7,423 bases of DNA from Candidatus Thorarchaeota archaeon (GTDB taxonomy: Archaea > Asgardarchaeota > Thorarchaeia > Thorarchaeales > Thorarchaeaceae): assembly GCA_029855925.1 (NCBI GenBank), contig JAGSHP010000319.1, positions 1-7,423 of the forward strand, written 5' to 3'. The position numbers and the translations under genes are program-made. Below are positions 1-5,988 of this stretch, piece after piece (the stretch's first letter is position 1; each line of letters opens with the position of its first letter). The notes beneath the pieces are model-generated. The model was not told the DNA's origin. It saw only the letters and a program-made list of their open reading frames with translations, and did no database searches.

Positions 1-262
1 CATCGCCAACTACGGTGATAATGTCATATTCATTTTCGTCGATGCCCTCGAGATAGCGCTCCAGTTGACCAATGATGTCCTCAGGATCATAGAACCTCTC
101 ACGACGCCTGTAGTAATGGTGAGTTCGACCAAGCTGGCAGTACACACACGAATAGTTGCACGCCTTGTTAGGAATAGGACTGATTCCCAACGATTGACCC
201 AAGCGACGTGATGGAACAATGCCAAAGACATTGGTCCACTGCTCATCATTTGATTCGGTCAT
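1..262 (-). CDS. Radical SAM protein, N-terminal part (runs off left edge)
   Basis: The minus strand from the ATG at 262-260 stays open for 87 codons to the window edge. The N-terminus contains FGIVPSRRLGQSLGISPIPN at about residues 13-32, followed by C35, C39 and C42 in CNYSCVYCQLGRT, the CxxxCxxC motif that binds the radical SAM [4Fe-4S] cluster. The VPSRRLG-SLG lead-in before the cysteines is typical of the COG0731-like group of radical SAM oxidoreductases; the last visible residues (ITVVGD) are where that group enters its glycine-rich SAM-binding GEP motif. An in-frame TTG at 274 is an alternative start, but the ATG gives the usual short lead-in before FGxVPSRRLG. No clear ribosome binding site is seen upstream. 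The gene is divergent from the AN1-protease gene. The substrate cannot be told from this fragment. Family call is firm; specific function unknown. Confidence 0.88.
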   Translation of the reverse strand, partial: MTESNDEQWTNVFGIVPSRRLGQSLGISPIPNKACNYSCVYCQLGRTHHYYRRRERFYDPEDIIGQLERYLEGIDENEYDIITVVGD

Positions 263-447
263 TACAACTACCAATTGCGAGCACTTGCAGATAATGGTGA
301 TGATATCGCAGTCTTCCAGCCTGTGAGTTTAGACATGAGTGGATGGCTCGCGATGGGGTAACCAGTCCAGAGTCGATGGTCAAGACAATACGAATATAAC
401 CGAAGTCGTTGCAACAAATAGTTGGTAGACTACACTGGTGATTACAA
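263..447. promoter_or_regulatory. Divergent intergenic region with a weak TATA-like element
   Basis: This 185-base stretch separates two divergent genes and so should hold both promoters. The best archaeal box-A-like element is AATATAAC at about 393-400, which would place plus-strand initiation near 422, a leader of about 25 bases before the ATG at 448. Read on the other strand the same element is GTTATATT and could in principle serve the leftward gene with a leader of about 100 bases. No convincing BRE, operator or RNA structure was recognised. An open frame crosses the region on the minus strand but its translation resembles no protein. The promoter assignment is inference. Confidence 0.35.
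437..442 (+). promoter_or_regulatory. Ribosome binding site GGTGAT for the AN1-M50 gene
   Basis: GGTGAT lies five bases before the ATG at 448 and matches the archaeal anti-Shine-Dalgarno complement (core GGAGGTGAT). It supports translation from 448. Confidence 0.6.
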
Positions 448-1338
448 ATGGCAAAGTGTTCGCTCTGCGGGAAAGAAGACCTCTGTTTCACATGCCCATA
501 TTGTAATGGCGTGTTTTGCGCCGAGCACAGACTCCCTGAGAGTCATGGTTGCCCCAGTCTGCATCTTGCAAAGGACCATGCTCGACAGAAGATAAGTCAA
601 TCATTCTCGCCACTTCCAATGGATGACATCTATGTACGCGAGCCCGAGAACAAGCGTGTTCGCACTTACCGACGGGCGCCCCGCAGGAAGCGATTTTCAG
701 CCACCGAGATCCGTCATCTCTTGATTTCCACCGTTCTTGTTATTCTCGTTTCAATCTCATTGATGGGTGGGCCTCCCCTCGGTTTCATTGAGGGCTTTGC
801 CAAGATCGTGCTATTCGTGAGCGCTGGTTATTGGTGGTACCCTGTCTCCATAATTACAATCTTCATTGCATCATTCATGATCCATGAGTTCTCTCACAAG
901 TTCATGGCTCAGCACTATGGACTTTGGAGCGAGTTCCGTATGACCACACAGGGATACTATCTCTCCGCCATTGCAATTCTCTTCTCATTTCCCATTTTTG
1001 GAACCGGAGTCATGTACTCCAGTGGGACCCGTTCGGTGAAGGAGGATGGAATGATCAATGTTGCAGGACCTCTCTCAAACACAGTTCTCGCCTCAATATT
1101 TGCTGGGGCCTCGCTTGTCATGGCGGGTGCATTCGGCGGCATTGCATTTCCTCTGGGATTTGTGTTCATGTACGTGATTCAGCTAAATGCGATTCTTGGT
1201 CTGTTCAACATGATTCCAATCCAGCCATTTGATGGAGCGACGGTGTTGCACTGGAACAAGATAGTCTGGGTAATCGTCACTGCAGCACTGGCTACGCTTC
1301 TGCTCTTTGGCTACTTTGTACTGCCAGCAATGTTGTAG
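448..1338 (+). CDS. AN1-type zinc finger fused to M50 (site-2 protease-like) membrane metalloprotease
   Basis: A 296-residue membrane protein, predicted to cut substrates within or near the membrane. Residues 4-35 form a zinc finger with the AN1 pattern: C4, C7, C16, C19, C24, H27, H33 and C35. A basic, probably cytosolic linker follows (about 65-90, rich in Arg and Lys). Hydrophobic segments then lie at roughly 90-107, 115-128, 132-150, 169-190, 205-225, 228-255 and 270-293. The third carries HEFSH (146-150), the HExxH zinc site with E147 as catalytic base. AGPLSN at 206-211 and NMIPIQPFDG at 254-263, with D262 as expected third zinc ligand, complete the M50 signature. Known site-2 proteases act in regulated proteolysis; here the AN1 finger may recruit a substrate or partner, which is inference. 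The start is supported by GGTGAT upstream. It is separated from Topo VI B by 115 bases, so shared transcription is uncertain. Confidence 0.9.
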   Translation: MAKCSLCGKEDLCFTCPYCNGVFCAEHRLPESHGCPSLHLAKDHARQKISQSFSPLPMDDIYVREPENKRVRTYRRAPRRKRFSATEIRHLLISTVLVILVSISLMGGPPLGFIEGFAKIVLFVSAGYWWYPVSIITIFIASFMIHEFSHKFMAQHYGLWSEFRMTTQGYYLSAIAILFSFPIFGTGVMYSSGTRSVKEDGMINVAGPLSNTVLASIFAGASLVMAGAFGGIAFPLGFVFMYVIQLNAILGLFNMIPIQPFDGATVLHWNKIVWVIVTAALATLLLFGYFVLPAML

Positions 1339-1453
1339 ATAGTTGATATCCACGCTGTGAGCGATGGCATGGTTCGCATATTCTGTTAGTAATACAGTCC
1401 TTCTTAGCATCAGGCCGTCAGTTATCTCCAGATAATGTTGTGGAGTCGTTACT
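1339..1453 (+). other. Intergenic region upstream of Topo VI B
   Basis: These 115 bases lie between the protease stop codon and the TTG start of Topo VI B. A TATA-like TTAGTAATA at about 1385-1393 could be a weak box A for the Topo VI genes, but it is not a good match. GGAG at 1442-1445, eight bases before the TTG, is a plausible ribosome binding site. No hairpin with a T-run was recognised. Confidence 0.3.
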
Positions 1454-2974
1454 TTGCAGCAAAGGCCACAGACAGTCACTGACATTGTTGAGTTATCGGT
1501 TTCAGCCTGGTTCTACCGAAACAGAACAATCGCCGGATTCGACAATCCTGCCAGATCGCTCTATGTCTCCATTCGCGAGATTGTTGAGAACAGTCTTGAT
1601 GCTTGCGAGGATGCTGGCGTTGTTCCCGCAATTGAAGTAACCTTGAGGCGAGTGGGGGGCAGTGAATTGTCGGACAGGCTGACGCAGGGACCCCAGACAT
1701 TCTGCCTCACTGTTCACGACAACGGTACCGGGATACCACGCACCGCCATTCCCAAACTAATTGGAAAGATGCTGGCAGGAACAAAGTTCACTCTGCGACA
1801 GACGCGCGGAACATTCGGTCTTGGTGGCAGTCTTGCTCTGCTCTATGGCCAGGTCACAACACAACGTCCCGTTGAGATCGTCACCGGACTCAAGGGCGAC
1901 CCGTTCAATACTCGTCTGGTCATGCGGCTGGACATAGAGACCAACACGCCCATAATTCTCGAAGAGACACAGATTCCCAAGGATCCATCATCGCATGGGA
2001 CGAGTATCACGTTCTACCTTGAGGGGGACTGGTTGCGTAGTAAGAGAAAGATCGTCGAGTACTTTGCTCAGACCAGTATCATTGTGCCGTATGCATCTAT
2101 AATATTCACAAGTCCCGACGGCACTAGGTTCGAGTACCCACGTGTGATCGACTCAATGCCACGCCGACCACGTGAGATGAAGCCGCACCCACGTGGGATC
2201 GATGTAGAAACCCTGAAGAACATGATTGCCAACACTCGGTCGAAGAGCATTGCAGCATTCATGACAAGTTCCTTTCAGAGAGTCGGAAAGAGCACAGCGA
2301 CTAATTTTCTCAGGGCTGCAGGGATTGATTCCACGCGAGACCCTCACAGTCTGAGCGACAAGGAGCTCTTGAAAATGATGCAGGTGCTTGCCTCGTTCAG
2401 CGGGTTCATCTCGCCATCGTCGGAATCGTTGTCGCCGGCGGGGGTCGACTTGCTCGGGGCAGGCATTGGCAGGCTTGAGCCAGAGTTCACGGCTGTCACC
2501 CAGCGTGCGCCCAATGTACATGAGGGTCACCCATTTGTCGTGGAGACCGCTGTGGCGTTCGGTGGTGCCCTCCAGCCTGGCCTGCGCCTCTATCGCTTTG
2601 CCAATCGGATACCGCTGCTCTATGATGAGGGGTCCGATGTGTCCACGCGTGTGATCCGTGAACTGAATCTGAGAAACTATGGTCTGCAGCAGACCGATCC
2701 CCTAGCCTTTCTTGTGCACATCTGCTCGACGCGAGTTCCCTACAAGACGGTGGGCAAGGAGTACATTGGTGATGTGGACGTAGTGAGACGGGAGATTCAG
2801 CTGGGACTGCAATGGTGCCTCAGGAAGATTGGTGAGGACGTACGAAGGCATCACAGAGTGCAGCGGAGGCAGAAGCGCGAGAACAAGCTTCAGAGATACT
2901 ACACATTCATGGCGCATGTGTTGTCGGATGCCACTGGTCGCGAGATAACGACTCGCCATCTTTTCGGAGAGTGA
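1454..2974 (+). CDS. top6B: DNA topoisomerase VI subunit B (ATPase/transducer)
   Basis: ATPase subunit of the type IIB topoisomerase, which with subunit A passes one duplex through a double-strand break in another. The N-terminal GHKL (Bergerat) ATP site shows REIVENSLD (E42, N46), D89-x-G91-x-G93 and the ATP-lid sequence RQTRGTFGLGGSLALLYGQ. The H2TH region follows (SFQRVGKSTATNFLRAAGID), then the transducer with GHPFVVETAVAFGG, NRIPLLYDEGSDV and STRVPYKTVGKEYIG (about 426-440), which holds the conserved lysines expected to contact the ATP phosphates. At 506 residues it is close to the Sulfolobus-type length and lacks the extra C-terminal domain of some euryarchaeal forms; the tail from about 465 is basic. 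The start is TTG at 1454: an in-frame stop lies just upstream (1433-1435), no other start codon fits, GGAG precedes it, and a later start would delete the N-terminal strap and N-box. Subunit A follows after four bases. Confidence 0.96.
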   Translation: MQQRPQTVTDIVELSVSAWFYRNRTIAGFDNPARSLYVSIREIVENSLDACEDAGVVPAIEVTLRRVGGSELSDRLTQGPQTFCLTVHDNGTGIPRTAIPKLIGKMLAGTKFTLRQTRGTFGLGGSLALLYGQVTTQRPVEIVTGLKGDPFNTRLVMRLDIETNTPIILEETQIPKDPSSHGTSITFYLEGDWLRSKRKIVEYFAQTSIIVPYASIIFTSPDGTRFEYPRVIDSMPRRPREMKPHPRGIDVETLKNMIANTRSKSIAAFMTSSFQRVGKSTATNFLRAAGIDSTRDPHSLSDKELLKMMQVLASFSGFISPSSESLSPAGVDLLGAGIGRLEPEFTAVTQRAPNVHEGHPFVVETAVAFGGALQPGLRLYRFANRIPLLYDEGSDVSTRVIRELNLRNYGLQQTDPLAFLVHICSTRVPYKTVGKEYIGDVDVVRREIQLGLQWCLRKIGEDVRRHHRVQRRQKRENKLQRYYTFMAHVLSDATGREITTRHLFGE

Positions 2975-2978
2975 TCGA

Positions 2979-4127
2979 ATGTCAAGTGGAGAAACTGTAC
3001 GGTCTCATCGTGATGATGTCCTATCACTCATTGGAACGGTTCTAGATACTCTCGCGGAGACCATCGAAGATGGCGCCTATCCAGAGATAGGATACTATGG
3101 TTCATCAAAGAAGAATGTCAACTATGTTCCAGGTCGCGGCTATGTCCCAATAGATGAGAGGCCGTCGTTCCTCGATGGTCGAAAGGTGGAGAGTGCCAAG
3201 ACGATTGCTTCTCTGATCTATGGCCTCACCCGGTTCAAGGAACACTTGGAGCAGGGAATGTCCATGAGCCTGCGAGACTTCTACTACATGCACAAGGTCA
3301 AGCATGTCCAAGAGGTACTGAAGATCGGTGACCAGTCAGAGACCAATCGCCTCATCAATTTGTGTGAGAGAATACTTCGCGTGGGCGGGGACTCCATGCC
3401 CCGTGAAGAGTTCGGTGTCGTGAGCTCTCCCAAGGGAACTTTCTATGGTGATGTCACTCTCACCGACCTGTCTGGAAAGCGAATCAACTGCTCCGAGGCT
3501 GGTGAGTACGGGTGGTTCATCTCCTCTCGGCCATTTGACGTGTCGATCCATGATATCAACATAGATGCGGCGATTCTTGTGGAAAAGGAGGCAATGGCCC
3601 GTAATCTCATCGAGCTGGGCATTCCCGAAGAACTACGCGTTGGCGTTGGTTCGCTGTTTGGGCAACCTGGTAGAAACATGCGTGCATGGATACGCCGACT
3701 TGCTGATGAGGAAGTTCCTATTCTCGTGCTTGTCGACATGTCCCCATGGTCGCTGAGAATCTTTTCAACGATCAAGGCGAACTCAATCGAGCTTGCAAAC
3801 ATTCGTGGTCTTGCCACCCCGGAGGCTCATCTTCTGGGACTCACGACTGATGACTTCTGGTCCTCTGATGGGATGCTTGCAGAGATAAAGCACTCCCTTG
3901 AGAAGATGTCAAAGTCGGACATCAAGTGCGCTCAGCAGAATCGCAACATACCTGCCATAAGTCAGGACAGGATTCTTCGACGCGAGAATGAGCGCCTGTT
4001 GCGGGAGGGGCGGAAGGGAGAACTTGAAGCCTTCAAGGCCTTTGGTCTTCCCCTCGACGAACTACGCAAGACGTATATTCGATACATTCGAAGTAAGGCT
4101 AAGCGCCTTGGCGTGAAACTCTTATAG
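2979..4127 (+). CDS. top6A: DNA topoisomerase VI subunit A (Spo11-like cleavage subunit) with altered Toprim motif
   Basis: DNA-cleaving subunit, homologous to eukaryotic Spo11, 382 residues. The winged-helix (5Y-CAP) domain contains SLRDFYYMHK at 97-106; Y103, the second tyrosine of the pair, is the expected catalytic residue that links to DNA. The Toprim domain starts with ILVEKEA, E202 being the conserved metal-binding glutamate, and continues through GQPGRNMRAWIRRL and a late block LATPEAHLLGL. The Toprim DxD motif, normally D-x-D-P in Topo VI A, here reads D253-M254-S255-P256, so the second metal-binding aspartate is serine. The surrounding sequence aligns without a gap and the change needs two base differences, so a simple sequencing error is unlikely. 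The gene begins four bases after the Topo VI B stop, and GTGATC just before the ATG may act as the ribosome binding site, so the two are surely co-translated. Whether this enzyme keeps full cleavage activity cannot be told from sequence. Confidence 0.95.
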   Translation: MSSGETVRSHRDDVLSLIGTVLDTLAETIEDGAYPEIGYYGSSKKNVNYVPGRGYVPIDERPSFLDGRKVESAKTIASLIYGLTRFKEHLEQGMSMSLRDFYYMHKVKHVQEVLKIGDQSETNRLINLCERILRVGGDSMPREEFGVVSSPKGTFYGDVTLTDLSGKRINCSEAGEYGWFISSRPFDVSIHDINIDAAILVEKEAMARNLIELGIPEELRVGVGSLFGQPGRNMRAWIRRLADEEVPILVLVDMSPWSLRIFSTIKANSIELANIRGLATPEAHLLGLTTDDFWSSDGMLAEIKHSLEKMSKSDIKCAQQNRNIPAISQDRILRRENERLLREGRKGELEAFKAFGLPLDELRKTYIRYIRSKAKRLGVKLL

Positions 4128-4148
4128 TCCAAAGGTATCGTGATAAAT

Positions 4149-4153
4149 GGAGG
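4149..4153 (+). promoter_or_regulatory. Ribosome binding site GGAGG that sets the coiled-coil protein start
   Basis: A perfect GGAGG lies seven bases before the ATG at 4161. An upstream in-frame GTG at 4140 would put this site inside the coding sequence, so 4161 is the better start. Confidence 0.75.
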
Positions 4154-4160
4154 CAACTTA

Positions 4161-4832
4161 ATGTCCACAGAGAGAGAGGAATTAATCAAGACTATCGATA
4201 CACTCAAAGACACAATCGTCAAGATTCTAGACTCGAAGGAGCAGCTGGAGGCCGACGCTGAAGAGGCACGCAATGCTCGCAGAGAGGCTGAAGAAAAAGC
4301 CTGGGCTGCTGAAGAGAAGATCAAGGGCATCACGGAAGAGCTCGAGGCGAAGAAGGCGGAGTCCGAAGAGTCCAGCAAGAAGGTTCAAGAGCTCGAAGCC
4401 GAGGTGGCTGAGCTCAAGGGAAAATTGGAGAATATCGAATCGAACAAGGAAGAAGAAGTGAAAAAGCTCATCGAAGAGCGTGACGCTCTGAAGAAGGAAA
4501 TGGATGAGATCACCGAGCAATTGACCCGTGTATCTGAGCTCTACCGAGAGACTGCGGCTGAAAAGGACAAGTTGAAAGAGAAGGTGGATGTCAGCGATCT
4601 CCTCGCCATCTACATAACCCTCATTGAGACCGTCTTTGGTGGCAAGCCACACGCTCGAGTTCTCTATACACTCCACAACACAGGAACTGCAATTCCTCGG
4701 AAGAATATCGAGTCAAGCACTGGCATTATGGCGACTGCTGTCATCAAGGCAATTCACGATCTCAGAAATGCGGGACTCGTTAGTTATGACGAAGAGACCC
4801 AAGAGGTCAGACTCATAAAGGACATCTTCTAA
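4161..4832 (+). CDS. Coiled-coil protein with winged-helix-like C-terminal domain
   Basis: I do not recognise a named family. With the ATG at 4161 the product has 223 residues. Residues 1 to about 141 are almost entirely a charged helix rich in Glu, Lys and Ala (for example KKVQELEAEVAELKGKLENI), with heptad spacing of Leu, Ile and Val, so a long coiled coil is expected. Residues 142-223 are a compact domain beginning VSDLLAIYITLIETVFGG; its stretch from ARVLYTLHNTG through IPRKNIESSTGI to IKAIHDLRNAGLVSYDEET and a final strand looks like a winged helix with a wing hairpin. There is no signal peptide or membrane segment. It could be a DNA- or protein-binding dimer, perhaps an accessory factor for Topo VI, whose subunit A gene ends 33 bases upstream; this is inference from position. 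The sequence is not CdvA-like (no PRC-barrel seen). Confidence 0.85.
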   Translation: MSTEREELIKTIDTLKDTIVKILDSKEQLEADAEEARNARREAEEKAWAAEEKIKGITEELEAKKAESEESSKKVQELEAEVAELKGKLENIESNKEEEVKKLIEERDALKKEMDEITEQLTRVSELYRETAAEKDKLKEKVDVSDLLAIYITLIETVFGGKPHARVLYTLHNTGTAIPRKNIESSTGIMATAVIKAIHDLRNAGLVSYDEETQEVRLIKDIF

Positions 4833-4864
4833 TTCATCTATAGAAGATCAAGTCTATAGAGGAA
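4833..4864 (+). repeat. Imperfect dyad from two TCTATAGA palindromes
   Basis: Starting directly after the coiled-coil gene stop codon, TCTATAGA occurs at 4837-4844 and again at 4853-4860, separated by eight bases. Each copy is itself a palindrome, so the pair is both a direct and an inverted repeat. Extended by TTC on the left and GAA on the right, the arms pair at 11 of 12 positions around the loop AGATCAAG. There is no T-run after it, so it is a poor intrinsic terminator. The right arm overlaps AGAGG at 4858-4862, a possible but distant ribosome binding site for the TTG start at 4877. It could be an operator for a dimeric regulator or an RNA hairpin controlling translation; both readings are inference. 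Confidence 0.55.
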
Positions 4865-4876
4865 CGTTGATGGTCA

Positions 4877-5887
4877 TTGCCACGTAGAGTAAAGTATCCC
4901 CCATCCCTCAAGCGCTATGTCAATTCCCATGGTCTTAGTGACAAGCTGCGTTCAATAGTACAGCTACTTGGTGATGATGCTGAAGATGTCATCACTTGGT
5001 CCACCACCGAGGCGAAGCGTAGAATTGAGGAGGGAGTGGTGGAGAAGAACACTCCCCTTGGAAAGATAATCTACGATATCATTGGTGCAGAAGCGGCAAT
5101 CCGTCTTGTTCAACAGAACGATGCGCGTGGTCGCATCACAACCAAGGCTGAGGTAAAGCAGAAGACTGGACAAAAGGCGGAGATGCCGGTTCTATATAGG
5201 GAGGCTGGTCTTCGCCATCCCCAAGAGGCACGGAATCTGCGTCACAACATGTTTCACGAGGCATTCGTGAAGTGGGTGAACAAGGTGTTCCCCGATGTTG
5301 AGACCAGCGTTCCCAAGACTGGTTTTGGTTCAGGCCTCACTCCCGACCTCATGATCACGCATCACGACCCAGAATGGACTATCTCTGTCGAATACAAGGG
5401 ATATCGTTCGATTACTCTTCTCAGTGAGTCTGAGTTGCTCAAGGGTCTACGGTACCAGGCAGCGTATGGTACAGCATGGTTGATCACCACGACGAATAAG
5501 ACGGTAAGAAGCCTCTACAGCGGAACCCTTCGATCAGAAGAGTTGGTCAAGAACGGCATCCCGCGGCTCCAGATGATAACTCAGCGGAAGGCGTACACAG
5601 CTGAGCAGCGTGAGAATCGAGGCATTGCACGAAAGGGGATAATGCATCTCGAGAAGCATAGAGGTGATAGACTCGGATGCAAACTCATCAGTGCTGAGGA
5701 CTTGATTGAATCCTGCAAGGCTGGGCGACCCCTTAAGGGATTGGCCATTACAAACGGATTCGAATATGTCGATCTTCTGAAGTCGGAGGGCCTCAACAAG
5801 GAGGCTGAGAACGTTCTCCGAGTGATGAAGTCACCAACTCATTCCTTGTACAGCGACACGGTCACTTCGGTTCGCCTCATTGAGTGA
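4877..5887 (+). CDS. PD-(D/E)XK superfamily nuclease-like protein
   Basis: A 336-residue soluble protein of no family I can name. The middle has a restriction-endonuclease-like core: an early helix with H127-E128 (FHEAFVKWVNKVF), then GLTPDLMI with P156-D157, then a strand ISVEYKGY with E172-x-K174, and a helix-strand continuation ELLKGLRYQAAYGTAWLITT. The order E, PD and ExK with 15 residues between D157 and E172 fits the PD-(D/E)XK fold, as in Holliday-junction resolvases and Mrr-like nucleases. The first 120 residues are helical and basic with no recognised domain; the last 100 are also basic and may bind nucleic acid. The start is TTG at 4877: a stop (4868-4870) lies just upstream in frame and no ATG or GTG follows closely. 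Its position after Topo VI B, A and the coiled-coil gene suggests DNA processing, but a defence nuclease is possible. Confidence 0.75.
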   Translation: MPRRVKYPPSLKRYVNSHGLSDKLRSIVQLLGDDAEDVITWSTTEAKRRIEEGVVEKNTPLGKIIYDIIGAEAAIRLVQQNDARGRITTKAEVKQKTGQKAEMPVLYREAGLRHPQEARNLRHNMFHEAFVKWVNKVFPDVETSVPKTGFGSGLTPDLMITHHDPEWTISVEYKGYRSITLLSESELLKGLRYQAAYGTAWLITTTNKTVRSLYSGTLRSEELVKNGIPRLQMITQRKAYTAEQRENRGIARKGIMHLEKHRGDRLGCKLISAEDLIESCKAGRPLKGLAITNGFEYVDLLKSEGLNKEAENVLRVMKSPTHSLYSDTVTSVRLIE

Positions 5888-5988
5888 GGAATACGTTTTG
5901 GGAAAGCTTATCAGTACATATTCTAGTGGTATTTTGTTCGCTTAGTAAATGCGCAAATGACCGCTCCTATTTCCCGGAGGCCGCAGGA
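5888..5988 (+). other. Intergenic region upstream of the Roadblock gene
   Basis: These 101 bases are open in the frame of the downstream gene from a GTG at 5884, but that N-terminal extension is Cys-rich and unlike a Roadblock domain, and the strong GGAGG at 5976-5980 lies inside it. The region is AT-rich from about 5900 to 5950 and may hold a promoter (TATA-like TTAGTAAAT at 5942-5950), which is a weak call. Confidence 0.3.
5976..5980 (+). promoter_or_regulatory. Ribosome binding site GGAGG that sets the Roadblock protein start
   Basis: GGAGG lies eight bases before the ATG at 5989, which favours this start over the upstream GTG at 5884 that overlaps the nuclease stop codon. Confidence 0.75.

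Noticed and set aside
10..249. A 79-codon minus-strand frame near the left edge
   Set aside because: It lies one frame away from the radical SAM gene, whose CxxxCxxC motif identifies the real frame.
246..491. An 81-codon minus-strand frame in the divergent intergenic region
   Set aside because: It overlaps the zinc finger codons and the ribosome binding site of the plus-strand gene; composition is not protein-like.
1183..1485. A 100-codon minus-strand frame covering the gap before Topo VI B
   Set aside because: It overlaps the conserved NxxPxxxxDG end of the protease and the start of Topo VI B, and its translation resembles no protein.
2137..2195. Three CCACGTG motifs within 60 bases
   Set aside because: All lie inside Topo VI B and encode Pro-Arg pairs in the same codon phase; repeated codon choice explains them and nothing else suggests a regulatory site.
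4140..4160. Upstream GTG start for the coiled-coil protein
   Set aside because: It would include the GGAGG ribosome binding site in the coding sequence; ATG at 4161 has ideal spacing.
3962..4378. A 138-codon minus-strand frame over the end of Topo VI A and the start of the coiled-coil gene
   Set aside because: Low-complexity Ser/Ala/Arg translation, antisense to two well-supported genes.
4227..4676. A 149-codon open frame antisense to the coiled-coil gene
   Set aside because: Its Leu/Phe-rich translation is what the reverse complement of Glu/Lys-rich codons gives; the plus strand has a ribosome binding site and a sensible protein.
5884..5988. N-terminal extension of the Roadblock protein from the GTG at 5884
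   Set aside because: The extension is unlike Roadblock proteins and contains the GGAGG that serves the ATG at 5989.
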